Positions 45,100 through 53,308 of a stretch of 64,000 nt of DNA are shown piece by piece; position 1 is the first letter of the stretch; every line of letters begins with the position of its first letter. This stretch comes from Kineococcus rubinsiae (GTDB lineage: Bacteria; Actinomycetota; Actinomycetes; Actinomycetales; Kineococcaceae), in contig NZ_VWPY01000020.1 of NCBI RefSeq assembly GCF_011839805.1, positions 1 through 64,000 of the forward strand. Reading direction: 5' to 3'. A program made the position numbers and the translations under genes. Below the pieces are notes generated by a model. The model saw nothing but the letters and a program-made list of their open reading frames with translations, was not told the DNA's origin and made no database searches.

Positions 45100-45129
45100 A
45101 CGGTAGACCCGCCTCCCCGGAGTTGTCAC
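45100..45129 (-). promoter_or_regulatory. Promoter of the MFS structured leader
   Basis: Minus strand -35 GTGACA (45129-45124), 18-bp spacer, -10 TACCGT (45105-45100), followed within 15 nt by the uORF ribosome site. Same geometry as the c-di-AMP riboswitch promoter at 38033-38062. Confidence 0.55.
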
Positions 45130-45211
45130 CCCGTTTCGCGGCGTCGCCGGAGCGGGGTCGGCGGCGGCCTCCCGGCTGGTGGTGCCGGGCGGTTCGTGAG
45201 CCCATGGCGCC

Positions 45212-46078
45212 ATGAGCGAACGACTCCCCGTGACCCTCCTGGGCACCTCGACCATGGGGGCCGGCATGGCCCGGTCCCTGGCCCGCGCCGGCTTCCCCCT
45301 CGCGGTCTGGAACCGCTCCGCCGACAAGGCGCAGGCCCTCGCCGACGTCGCCCGCGTGGCGGACGACCCGGCCGACGCGGTCGCCGGCGCCGACGTCGTC
45401 CTGACGATGCTGTGGGACGCGGACAGCGTCGAGTCCACCGTGCGCGCCGCGGCCCCGGGCTTCGCGCCCGGGGCGGTGTGGGTGCAGACCTCGACGGTGG
45501 GGGTCGCGGGCACCGAGCGGCTGGCCGCCGTCGCCGCCGAGCTCGGCCTGACCTACGTCGACGCGCCCGTCCTCGGGACCAAGGGCCCGGCGGCCGACGG
45601 CGCGCTGACCGTCCTGGCCGGCGGCGCGGGCGCGGTCCGCGAGCGCGTCGAGGGCGTCTTCGAAGCGATCGGCCAGCGGACGGTGTGGCTGGACGGGGTC
45701 GGCGACGCCACCCGGCTGAAGCTCGTGTGCAACGCCTGGGTGCTGACGGTCGTCGACGGCGTCGCCACGTCGGTCGCCCTGGCCCGCGACCTCGGGTTGG
45801 ACCCGGCGGACTTCCTGGCCGCCGTCGCGGGCGGGGCGATGGACGCCCCCTACGTGCAGCTCAAGGGCAAGGCGATGATCGCCGGCGAGCACGCCCCGCA
45901 GTTCGGCGCCGCCGGCGGGCTCAAAGACCTGGAGCTGGTGCTCGAGGCCGCGGCCGCGGCGGGCGCGGAGGCCGCGCTGCCGGCGACGGTGCGAGACCAC
46001 TTCCGGACCGTCGTCGAGGCCGGGCACGGCGACGAGGACGTCAGCACGGTCATCCGGGCGCACGACCGCCGGGGCTGA
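45212..46078 (+). CDS. 3-hydroxyisobutyrate dehydrogenase-family NAD(P)-dependent reductase
   Basis: 288 residues of the beta-hydroxyacid dehydrogenase group. It has an N-terminal Rossmann domain (VTLLGTSTMGAGMARSLARAGFPLAVWNRSADK), DVVLTMLWDADSV, VWVQTSTVGVAGT, and the catalytic-lysine helix GDATRLKLVCNAW, with a C-terminal helical domain. The usual GLGxMG is GTSTMG here, a slight variant. The substrate may be a small hydroxyacid or a succinic semialdehyde/glyoxylate-type aldehyde. ATG 45212 is followed by a single-gene unit ending in a strong hairpin. Confidence 0.85.
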   Translation: MSERLPVTLLGTSTMGAGMARSLARAGFPLAVWNRSADKAQALADVARVADDPADAVAGADVVLTMLWDADSVESTVRAAAPGFAPGAVWVQTSTVGVAGTERLAAVAAELGLTYVDAPVLGTKGPAADGALTVLAGGAGAVRERVEGVFEAIGQRTVWLDGVGDATRLKLVCNAWVLTVVDGVATSVALARDLGLDPADFLAAVAGGAMDAPYVQLKGKAMIAGEHAPQFGAAGGLKDLELVLEAAAAAGAEAALPATVRDHFRTVVEAGHGDEDVSTVIRAHDRRG

Positions 46079-46085
46079 CGCGGTC

Positions 46086-46121
46086 GCCGGCCCGTGGTCC
46101 GAAGGGGGACCGCGGGCCGGC
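46086..46121 (+). terminator. Hairpin after the HIBADH-like gene
   Basis: GCCGGCCCGTGGTCC pairs with GGACCGCGGGCCGGC (15 bp, one G-U) around a 6-nt loop, 7 nt past the stop. Confidence 0.85.
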
Positions 46122-46177
46122 GGACGGCCCGTCCAGGCCGACTGAGGGTCGGAACCACCCGAACACGCGGGGGCGGC

Positions 46178-46222
46178 TTGCCCGGCGCGCGGGGCATCGC
46201 CTACTGTGCAACCCAGCAGTTG
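46178..46222 (+). promoter_or_regulatory. Promoter and possible operator of the nrtR-nad operon
   Basis: -35 TTGCCC (46178-46183), 18-bp spacer, -10 TACTGT (46202-46207). Directly after the -10, CAAC-CCAGCA-GTTG (46209-46222) is an inverted repeat at the expected start of transcription, a plausible NrtR autoregulatory site; the motif itself is not matched to a published consensus here. Confidence 0.5.
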
Positions 46223-46290
46223 TTGTCGGAACCACCTTTACTCATCTGGAGCAGAGGGTCCGGCAGGCACCCGAGACGGCGGCGCACCCG

Positions 46291-46983
46291 ATGAACGGCA
46301 CCTCGCAGGCGATCCTCGTCGCGGTGTCCACCGTGATCTTCGCCCTGCTGCCCGACCGCGACGGGCAGGTGCGCGTCCACCTCCCGCTCGTGCGCCGCAC
46401 GCGGGACCCGTTCTGCGACCAGTGGGCGCTGCCCGGGGGCTGGGTGCGCACCGAGGAGAGCCTGAGCGACGCCGGCCGGCGCACCCTGGCCGAGACGACC
46501 GGCCTGCGCCCGAGCTACCTGGAGCAGCTCTACACGTTCGGCGGGGTCGACCGCTCCCCCGGCCAGCGGGTCGTCTCGGTCGTCTACTCCGCGCTGGTGA
46601 GGAACCACGAGGCCGCCACCGCGGTCGAGGGCGACAACGTCCGGTGGACGTCCGCCGACGACTGCACGGGGCTCGCCTTCGACCACGACGAGATCGTCCG
46701 CTACGCCCTGTTCCGGTTGCGCAGCAAGGTGCAGCACGCCCACGTCGCCCTGCACTTCCTCGGCGAGCGGTTCTCCCTCGCGCAGCTGCGCGAGGTCCAC
46801 GAGGCGATCCTGCAGCGCCCGCTCGACCCGGCGAACTTCCGCCGCCAGATCGAGGGCTCCGGGACCATCGCCCCCACCGAGGAGCGCCTCACGGGCGGCC
46901 GGCACCGCCCGCCCCGGCTCTACCGGGCGCTCGTCGCCGCGGGTTCCACCGGCCCGTTCCAGGACGTGGGCCCGCTCGCCTGA
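46291..46983 (+). CDS. nrtR: NrtR-type NUDIX transcriptional regulator of NAD metabolism
   Basis: 230 residues: an N-terminal NUDIX-fold domain (VAVSTVIFALLPDRDGQVRVHLPLVRRTRDPF, WALPGGWVRTEESLSDAGRRTLAETTGL) and a C-terminal winged helix (HFLGERFSLAQLREVHEAIL and FRRQIEGSGTIAPTEERLTGGRHRPPRLYR). The NUDIX box has lost catalytic Glu residues (RRTLAET where REUXEE is expected), as in NrtR, which senses ADP-ribose rather than cleaving it. It heads nadA-nadB-nadC, exactly the expected regulon. ATG 46291 is the first plausible start; no strong ribosome site is seen, so a little-used upstream start is possible. Confidence 0.88.
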   Translation: MNGTSQAILVAVSTVIFALLPDRDGQVRVHLPLVRRTRDPFCDQWALPGGWVRTEESLSDAGRRTLAETTGLRPSYLEQLYTFGGVDRSPGQRVVSVVYSALVRNHEAATAVEGDNVRWTSADDCTGLAFDHDEIVRYALFRLRSKVQHAHVALHFLGERFSLAQLREVHEAILQRPLDPANFRRQIEGSGTIAPTEERLTGGRHRPPRLYRALVAAGSTGPFQDVGPLA

Positions 46984-47069
46984 GCCCGCCCGCCGCACCA
47001 CCCGCACGCTCCCGGCCCCCGGCCGGCTCTCGTCCCCGCGCGTCCTCCCAGCCCAGGAAGGCTCCCCCG

Positions 47070-48368
47070 ATGGCCTCCGTGCCCGTCCAGATCGACCTGC
47101 TCACCCGCACCCCGTCGCCCCGCTCGGCCGACTCGGTGTGCGACCCCGCGCTGGCGGACGGGCCGTGGACGCTCGACGCCACCCCGGGCCTGCCGCTGCC
47201 CGCGCCCACCTACGGCGCGGGCGCCTCCCGGTTCGACGTCGCCCCGCCGACCACCCCGGTGCAGCAGCAGATCCCGGCGGAGTACCGCCGCACGCCCGCC
47301 CCGGAGCTCGAGGAGCGCATCCGTGCGGCGAAGGCGGCGCTGGGCGACCGGCTCGTCGTGCTCGGGCACTACTACCAGCGCGACGAGGTGGTGCAGTTCG
47401 CCGACGTCGTCGGGGACAGCTTCCAGCTGGCGCAGGCCTCGCGGGCAGCGCAGGAGGCGGAGTTCGTCGTGTTCTGCGGCGTGCACTTCATGGCCGAGAC
47501 CGCGGACCTGCTCTCCCGCGAGGACCAGGTCGTCGTCCTGCCGAACCTCGCGGCGGGCTGCTCGATGGCCGACATGGCCGACATCGACTCCGTCACGGCG
47601 TGCTGGGAGCAGCTCGAGGCGCTGTACGGCACCGAACCCGACGCCGACGGCAGGGTCCCCGTCGTGCCCGTCACCTACATGAACTCCTCCGCGGCGCTGA
47701 AGGGCTTCTGCGGCGACCACGGCGGCATCGTGTGCACCTCCTCCAACGCGGCGCAGGTGCTCGAGTGGGCGTTCCAGCGCGGCCAGCGCGTGCTGTTCTT
47801 CCCCGACCAGCACCTCGGCCGCAACACGGCCAAGGCCATGGGCGTGCCGCTGTCGCAGATGCCCGTGTGGGACCCGCGCAAGGCGCGCGGCGGGAACTCC
47901 GCCGAGGCCCTCACCGACGCCCGCGTGGTCCTGTGGCGCGGCTGGTGCTCGGTGCACGCGCGGTTCACGGTCGACCAGATCGCGCAGGCGCGCGCGGAGA
48001 ACCCCGACGTCCGCGTCGTCGTGCACCCCGAGTGCCCGGCCGAGGTCGTCGACGCGGCCGACGAGAACGGTTCCACCCAGTACATCCAGCGCGTCGTCGA
48101 CGAGGCCCCCGCCGGCACGGCGTTCGCCATCGGCACCGAGGTGAACATGGTGCGGCGCCTCGCCGACGCCCGCCCGGACCTCACGATCACCTGCCTGGAC
48201 CCGGTCATCTGCCCCTGCTCGACGATGTACCGGATCCACCCGGCCTACCTCGCGTGGGTGCTGGAGTCGCTGGTCGCCGGGACCGTCGTGAACCAGGTCA
48301 AGGTCGCCGACGACGTGGCGGCCGCCGGCCGGGTGGCGCTGGAGCGGATGCTCGCGGTGCGGCCGTGA
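47070..48368 (+). CDS. nadA: Quinolinate synthase A
   Basis: Condenses iminoaspartate with dihydroxyacetone phosphate to quinolinate, using a 4Fe-4S cluster. 432 residues; an N-terminal extension of about 70 residues precedes the core (VVLGHYYQRDEVVQFADVVGDSFQLA). The three cluster cysteines are visible in AAGCSMADMA (about 161), VHPECPAEVV (about 321) and DPVICPCSTMYR (about 380). ATG 47070 follows CAGGAAGG. It overlaps nadB by GTGA. The co-located cysteine desulfurase could assist its cluster. Confidence 0.97.
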   Translation: MASVPVQIDLLTRTPSPRSADSVCDPALADGPWTLDATPGLPLPAPTYGAGASRFDVAPPTTPVQQQIPAEYRRTPAPELEERIRAAKAALGDRLVVLGHYYQRDEVVQFADVVGDSFQLAQASRAAQEAEFVVFCGVHFMAETADLLSREDQVVVLPNLAAGCSMADMADIDSVTACWEQLEALYGTEPDADGRVPVVPVTYMNSSAALKGFCGDHGGIVCTSSNAAQVLEWAFQRGQRVLFFPDQHLGRNTAKAMGVPLSQMPVWDPRKARGGNSAEALTDARVVLWRGWCSVHARFTVDQIAQARAENPDVRVVVHPECPAEVVDAADENGSTQYIQRVVDEAPAGTAFAIGTEVNMVRRLADARPDLTITCLDPVICPCSTMYRIHPAYLAWVLESLVAGTVVNQVKVADDVAAAGRVALERMLAVRP

Positions 48369-49966
48369 GCACGCTCTCCGCCGCCGCTCCCCGTCCCGCG
48401 CCGGAGGCGGTGCGCACCGACGTCCTCGTCGTCGGCGCGGGCATCGCGGGCCTCACCGCGGCGCTGGAGGCCGCCCGGACCCGCTCCGTCGTGCTCGTCA
48501 CCAAGACCGAGCTCGGCGACGGCAGCACGCACTACGCCCAGGGCGGGATCGCCGTCGCGGACGGCCGCGAGGACGTCGCCGCGCACGTCGCCGACACCCT
48601 GGCCGCGGGCGCCGGTCTCGGCGTCCCCGCTGCGGTGCAGGCGCTCTGCGCCGCCGGCCCGGAGGCCGTGCGCGTCCTCGCGGAGCGGGGCGTCGCCTTC
48701 GACCGCGGCGGCGACGGGCACTGGTCGCTCGGCCTGGAAGCGGCGCACTCGCGCCCGCGCATCCTGCACGTGGACGGCGACCGGACGGGCGCCGCGATCT
48801 CCGCGGCGCTGTCGGCGGCCGTGCGCCGCAGCGACGTCGACGTGCGCGAGCAGGGGTTCCTCGCCGACCTGGTGGTGGCCGACGGCCGCGTCGTCGGCGC
48901 CGACGTCCTGCTGGCCGGGCCGGACGGCCGCGACGTCCTGCACTGCTTCCTGGCCGGGTCGGTCGTCCTCGCCACGGGCGGTGCCGGGCAGCTGTTCTCC
49001 CGCACCACGAACCCCGCGGTGGCCACGGCCGACGGCCTCGCCGCCGCGTGGCGGGCGGGCGCCGACGTCAGCGACCTCGAGATGTACCAGTTCCACCCCA
49101 CGGCGGCCGCGCTGCCGCGGCCGTTCCTCGTCTCCGAGGCCGTGCGCGGCGAGGGCGCCCTCCTCCTCGACGCCGAGGGGCACCGCTTCATGCCCGACGT
49201 CGATGCGCGTGCGGAGCTCGCGCCGCGCGACGTGGTGGCCCGCGCCATCGCCGCCGCCATGGGGCGCACGGGCGGCCGCCCCGTCCTGCTGGACGCCACC
49301 GGCGTCTCCCGGCGGCTCGGGACGCCGTTCGCGCAGCGCTTCCCGGGCATCGCGGCGATGTGCCGCGAGCAGGGCCTCGACCCCGAGCACGACCCGGTGC
49401 CGGTGACCCCCGCGGCGCACTACTGGATGGGCGGCGTGCGCACCGACGCCGCGGGCCGCACCAGCCTGCCCGGACTGTGGGCCGCGGGCGAGGTCGCCTG
49501 CACGGGCGTGCACGGCGCGAACCGCCTCGCGTCGAACTCCCTGCTGGAGGCCCTCGTCACGGGCGGGCGCGTCGTCGCCGACCTCGACGCCGACCGCCCG
49601 CCCGTGCGCCCCGGGGCCGACGAGGACGTGCTGGAGCTGCCCGGGACGGCCTCGACCGCGGCGGCCCACCTGGCCCGCCGCGACCTGCAGGCGGCCCTCT
49701 GGGAGCACACGGGCCTCGTCCGCGAGGCGGCCGGCCTCGCCGTCGCGGCGAAGCTGCTGACCCCCGACGAGGAACCCGTCACGCTCGAACCGGGCACCGA
49801 CGTGCGCCGCGGGACGCGGGAGGACGCGAACCTCCTGCTCGCGGGGCAGCTGCTCGTCGCCGCCGCGACGGCCCGGGAGAACTCCCTGGGCGCCCACCAC
49901 CGCAGCGACCACCCGAACCCGCCGCCGGTCCCCCGGCGCCTCACCCTGCGGAGGACCCCGTGCTGA
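48365..49966 (+). CDS. nadB: L-aspartate oxidase
   Basis: FAD enzyme oxidising L-aspartate to iminoaspartate for NadA. 533 residues: FAD motif VLVVGAGIAGLTAALEA, the active-site region THYAQGGIAVADG, SRPRILHVDGDRTG, FHPTAAALP, AHYWMGGVRTDAAGRTSLPGLWAAGEVACTGVHGANRLASNSLLE, and the C-terminal helical domain. The length is normal. It is coupled to nadA (4-bp overlap), and its end overlaps nadC. Confidence 0.97.
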   Translation: MSTLSAAAPRPAPEAVRTDVLVVGAGIAGLTAALEAARTRSVVLVTKTELGDGSTHYAQGGIAVADGREDVAAHVADTLAAGAGLGVPAAVQALCAAGPEAVRVLAERGVAFDRGGDGHWSLGLEAAHSRPRILHVDGDRTGAAISAALSAAVRRSDVDVREQGFLADLVVADGRVVGADVLLAGPDGRDVLHCFLAGSVVLATGGAGQLFSRTTNPAVATADGLAAAWRAGADVSDLEMYQFHPTAAALPRPFLVSEAVRGEGALLLDAEGHRFMPDVDARAELAPRDVVARAIAAAMGRTGGRPVLLDATGVSRRLGTPFAQRFPGIAAMCREQGLDPEHDPVPVTPAAHYWMGGVRTDAAGRTSLPGLWAAGEVACTGVHGANRLASNSLLEALVTGGRVVADLDADRPPVRPGADEDVLELPGTASTAAAHLARRDLQAALWEHTGLVREAAGLAVAAKLLTPDEEPVTLEPGTDVRRGTREDANLLLAGQLLVAAATARENSLGAHHRSDHPNPPPVPRRLTLRRTPC

Positions 49967-50847
49967 ACTCCCGCTCCGCCGTCGCGGCCGTCGTCGCCGC
50001 CGCCCTCGCCGAGGACGCCCCCTGGGGCGACCTGACCAGCGAGGCCCTCGTCCCGGCCGGGTCGCTGGCCACCGCCGAGCTGCGCGCCCGGGAACCCGGC
50101 GTGCTCGCGGGCGGCGCGGCCGTCCACGCGGCGTTCGCCCAGGCCGCGGCCCTCGTCGGCGGAGAGGTCCGCGTGACCGACGTCCCCGCCGACGGCACCG
50201 TCTTCGCCGCCGGGGACGTGCTGGGCCGGGTGAGCGGGAACGCGCACGCCGTCCTGCGCGCCGAGCGGGTCGCCCTGAACCTCGTGCAGCACCTGTCGGG
50301 GGTCGCCACCCTCACGGCCGCCTTCGTCGCGCAGGTCGCCGGGACGCGCGCCCGCGTGGTCGACACCCGCAAGACGACCCCGGGGCTGCGGGCGCTGGAG
50401 CGCGCCGCGGTGCGGGCCGGCGGCGGCCACAACCACCGGTTCTCGCTGTCGGACGCCGTGCTGGTCAAGGACAACCACCTGGCGGTGCTGACCGCGGGCG
50501 GCCTCGACGTCACGACGGCCCTGAAGGGCGTGCGGGAGCAGGTGCCGCACACGACGGTGATCGAGGTCGAGGTGGACTCCCTCGACCAGCTCGACGCCGT
50601 CCTGGCCGCGGACGTCGACGTCGTCCTGCTCGACAACTTCAGCCTCGCCGACCTCGAGGAGGGGGTGCGCCGGGTCGCCGGGCGCGCTCTCGTCGAGGCG
50701 AGCGGGGGCGTGCGGCTGGACACCGTCGCGGCCATCGCCGCGACCGGCGTCGACCTGGTGTCGGTGGGCGCCCTGACGCAGAACTCCCCCACCCTCGACA
50801 TCGGCCTCGACACGGCGCTGGCCGCCCCGGGGACCGCGGCCCCGTGA
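49960..50847 (+). CDS. nadC: Nicotinate-nucleotide pyrophosphorylase (carboxylating)
   Basis: Quinolinate phosphoribosyltransferase, which forms nicotinate mononucleotide. 295 residues with ALAEDAPWGDLTSEALVP, LNLVQHLSGVATLT, VVDTRKTTPGLRALERAAVRAGGGHNHR (catalytic Lys/Arg), LVKDNHL and IEVEVDSLDQ. GTG 49960 has GGAGG 5 nt upstream and overlaps the nadB stop by 7 bp. It overlaps the desulfurase by GTGA. Confidence 0.97.
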   Translation: MLNSRSAVAAVVAAALAEDAPWGDLTSEALVPAGSLATAELRAREPGVLAGGAAVHAAFAQAAALVGGEVRVTDVPADGTVFAAGDVLGRVSGNAHAVLRAERVALNLVQHLSGVATLTAAFVAQVAGTRARVVDTRKTTPGLRALERAAVRAGGGHNHRFSLSDAVLVKDNHLAVLTAGGLDVTTALKGVREQVPHTTVIEVEVDSLDQLDAVLAADVDVVLLDNFSLADLEEGVRRVAGRALVEASGGVRLDTVAAIAATGVDLVSVGALTQNSPTLDIGLDTALAAPGTAAP

Positions 50848-51977
50848 TCTACCTCGACCACGCGGCGACCACCCCGCCCACGCGGGAGGTGCTGGAGGCG
50901 GCCTGGCCCTACCTCACGCAGGTGACCGGGAACCCCTCCAGCGCCCACGAGGTCGGGCGGGCGGCGAAGGCCGGGCTCGACGCGGCGCGCGAGACCGTCG
51001 CCGCCGTGCTCGGCTGCCGGCCCGGCGAGGTGGTGTTCACCTCCGGGGGCACCGAGGCCGACAACCTTGCCGTCACCGGGATCGCCACCGCGACTCCGCG
51101 CGGGCGCCACGTCGTGACGACCGCCGTCGAGCACCCCGCCGTCCTGGAGACCGCACTCGCCCTGCGCCACCGCGGCTTCCGGGTCGACGTGGTCGGCGTC
51201 GACGCGGCCGGGACCGTCGACCTCGACGAGCTCGCCGCGGTCGTGACCGACGACACCACCCTCGTGTCCGTCATGGCCGCGAACAACGAGGTGGGCACGC
51301 TGCAGCCGCTCGCGCAGGTGTCGGCCCTCTGCCGCGCCCACGGGGTCCCGCTGCACACCGACGCGGTCCAGGCCGCGGGCCACCTCGACCTCCGCGTGGA
51401 CGCGCTCGGCGTGGACGCGCTGTCGGTGTCCGGGCACAAGCTGGGCGGCCTGCGCGGCGCGGGGTTCCTGCACGTGCGGGGCGCGCTGGCGCTGGACCCC
51501 GTCCTGCACGGCGGCGGGCAGGAGCGCGGCCGCCGCTCCGGCACCGTCGACGTCGCCTCGGCCGTCGCGACCGCCGTGGCCCTGCGCGCCGCGGACGCCG
51601 CCCGGGCGAGCGAGGGCCCGCGGCTGCGCGCCCTGCGCGACGAGCTCATCGCCGGCGTCCTGGCGAGCGTGCCCACCGCCGTCCTCACCGGCCACCCCGT
51701 CCACCGGCTGCCCGGCCACGCGTCGTTCTGCTTCCGCGGCGTGGGGGGCGAGACGGTCCTCGCCGAGCTCGAGCAGTCCGGGATCGTGTGCTCCAGCGGC
51801 TCGGCGTGCGCGGCCGACTCCGACGACGCCTCCGCGGTGCTGCTGGCCATGGGGATCGACGCCGACCTCGCCCGCACCGCGGTGCGGTTCACCCTCGGCG
51901 CGAGCACCACCGCCGACGACGTCGCCGAGGTCCTGCGCGTCCTGCCGGCCGCGGTCGGCGCCGCCGCCTCCGTCTGA
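50844..51977 (+). CDS. NifS/IscS-like cysteine desulfurase of the nad operon
   Basis: A 377-residue PLP enzyme taking sulfur from cysteine. Motifs are YLDHAATTPPTREVLEA, FTSGGTEADNLAV, TDAVQAAGHLDL, SVSGHKLGG with the PLP-Lys (about 198) and the catalytic-cysteine loop IVCSSGSACAADSDDAS (about 315). As last gene of nrtR-nadABC it probably matures the NadA 4Fe-4S cluster, as in several organisms where a nifS-like gene accompanies nad genes. It is less likely to be the general Suf/Isc desulfurase. Overlap with nadC indicates one transcript. Confidence 0.93.
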   Translation: MIYLDHAATTPPTREVLEAAWPYLTQVTGNPSSAHEVGRAAKAGLDAARETVAAVLGCRPGEVVFTSGGTEADNLAVTGIATATPRGRHVVTTAVEHPAVLETALALRHRGFRVDVVGVDAAGTVDLDELAAVVTDDTTLVSVMAANNEVGTLQPLAQVSALCRAHGVPLHTDAVQAAGHLDLRVDALGVDALSVSGHKLGGLRGAGFLHVRGALALDPVLHGGGQERGRRSGTVDVASAVATAVALRAADAARASEGPRLRALRDELIAGVLASVPTAVLTGHPVHRLPGHASFCFRGVGGETVLAELEQSGIVCSSGSACAADSDDASAVLLAMGIDADLARTAVRFTLGASTTADDVAEVLRVLPAAVGAAASV

Positions 51978-51983
51978 GCGGCG

Positions 51984-53198
51984 TCAGCGGTCGGCGGCGG
52001 CGGGGTCCCGCGGACGGGCCGCGGACGTGAGGAGGCTGGCCGCGGCGACGACGACGAGCACGACGACCATCGCGGCGCGCAGCCCCAGGTGCTCCCCGAG
52101 GAACCCGAGCAGCGGCGGCCCCACCAGGAAGGCGAGGTAGCCGGCGACCGCGACCGTGGCCACCGAGGACGTCGGGTCGTCGCTGTCGGCGGCGGCCGAG
52201 AGCGTCACGGGGAAGCCGAGGGCGGCGCCCAGGCCCCACAGCACGACGGCGCAGCCGGCCAGCAGCGCGCTGTCGGAGAACACCACGACGGCGATGCCGA
52301 CGGCCGAGACCAGGGCGCTGGCCCGCAGGACGGCGGCGTTGCCGAACCGGGCGAGCAGCGGCTCCCCGGCGAAGCGGCCCACGGTCATGGCGGCGGCGAA
52401 GCCCGTGAAGACGACGGAGCCGAGCGTCGCCGAGACGCCGTGGCCGTCCACCATGATCAGCGGGAGCCAGTCGTTGGCGGACCCCTCGGCCAGGGCCAGG
52501 GCGAGGACGATGACCCCCAGGGCGACGATGCGCCGCTGCCGCCACAGCCCCAGCTGCGTGCGCCAGCCGGGGCCGCCCCCGGCCCCGGGGACCGCCCGCC
52601 CGGTGTCGCTCGGGATCGCCGGGACGGCCCACGCGACCGCCACGGCCCCCACCACGGCGACGCCCCCCAGGTGCCAGGGCACGGGCGTGTCGAGGGCGGT
52701 CAGCCCGACGCCGACCACGGCCCCCACCACGGTGCCGAGGCTGAAGCAGCCGTGCAGCACGGGCAGGACCCGCCGCCCGGACGCGGCCTCGAGGGCCGCG
52801 CCCTCCACGTTGATCGCGATCTCGGACAGCCCGATGCCGAACCCGACGAGGGCCAGGCCCGCGAAGGCGCCCGCGGAGGAGGACATCGGGGCCGCGGCCC
52901 CGATGAGGGCCACACCCAGGACGAACGTCGCCCCGCCCGCCCCGATCGTGCGCCGGGCGCCGTGGCGGCGCACCACCCCCGCCGAGGACAGCACGCCGGT
53001 CATGGACCCGACGGAGATGCCGAACAGGACGAGTCCCATCTCCGCGGTCGAGGCCTGCAGCAGGTCGCGGACCGCCGGGGTCCGCACGACCCACGAGGCG
53101 GTCCCCGTCCCGACGACGAGCATGACCGTGAAGATGGCGGCGCGGCGCCGGGCCAGCGCCGGGGAGAACCCCGGGCGCGCGGAGACGGGGGAGGTCAT
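51984..53198 (-). CDS. MFS transporter (YbjJ/fucose-permease-like subgroup)
   Basis: A 404-residue protein of about 12 helices (RAAIFTVMLVVGTGTASWVVRTPAVRDLL, GISVGSMTGVLSSAGVVRRHGARRT, LVGFGIGLSEIAINVEGAALEAASGRRVLPVLHGCFSLGTVVGA). This pattern is typical of the YbjJ-like MFS group whose substrates are unknown. ATG 53198 has TAGGTT 6 nt upstream, a possible leaderless start. It also lies 110 bp behind the SAM-riboswitch-controlled monooxygenase on the same strand, so partial co-transcription is possible. Confidence 0.82.
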   Translation of the reverse strand: MTSPVSARPGFSPALARRRAAIFTVMLVVGTGTASWVVRTPAVRDLLQASTAEMGLVLFGISVGSMTGVLSSAGVVRRHGARRTIGAGGATFVLGVALIGAAAPMSSSAGAFAGLALVGFGIGLSEIAINVEGAALEAASGRRVLPVLHGCFSLGTVVGAVVGVGLTALDTPVPWHLGGVAVVGAVAVAWAVPAIPSDTGRAVPGAGGGPGWRTQLGLWRQRRIVALGVIVLALALAEGSANDWLPLIMVDGHGVSATLGSVVFTGFAAAMTVGRFAGEPLLARFGNAAVLRASALVSAVGIAVVVFSDSALLAGCAVVLWGLGAALGFPVTLSAAADSDDPTSSVATVAVAGYLAFLVGPPLLGFLGEHLGLRAAMVVVLVVVAAASLLTSAARPRDPAAADR

Positions 53199-53308
53199 CC
53201 TCCGAACCTACGGGAGCGCCGCACGCGGCCGGGCGGCCGAGCGGCGCGCCACCGCACCGCACGTCCCGGAGCCGCTGCACCGCAGCGGGTGCGGACGGGT
53301 GGGAGGAG

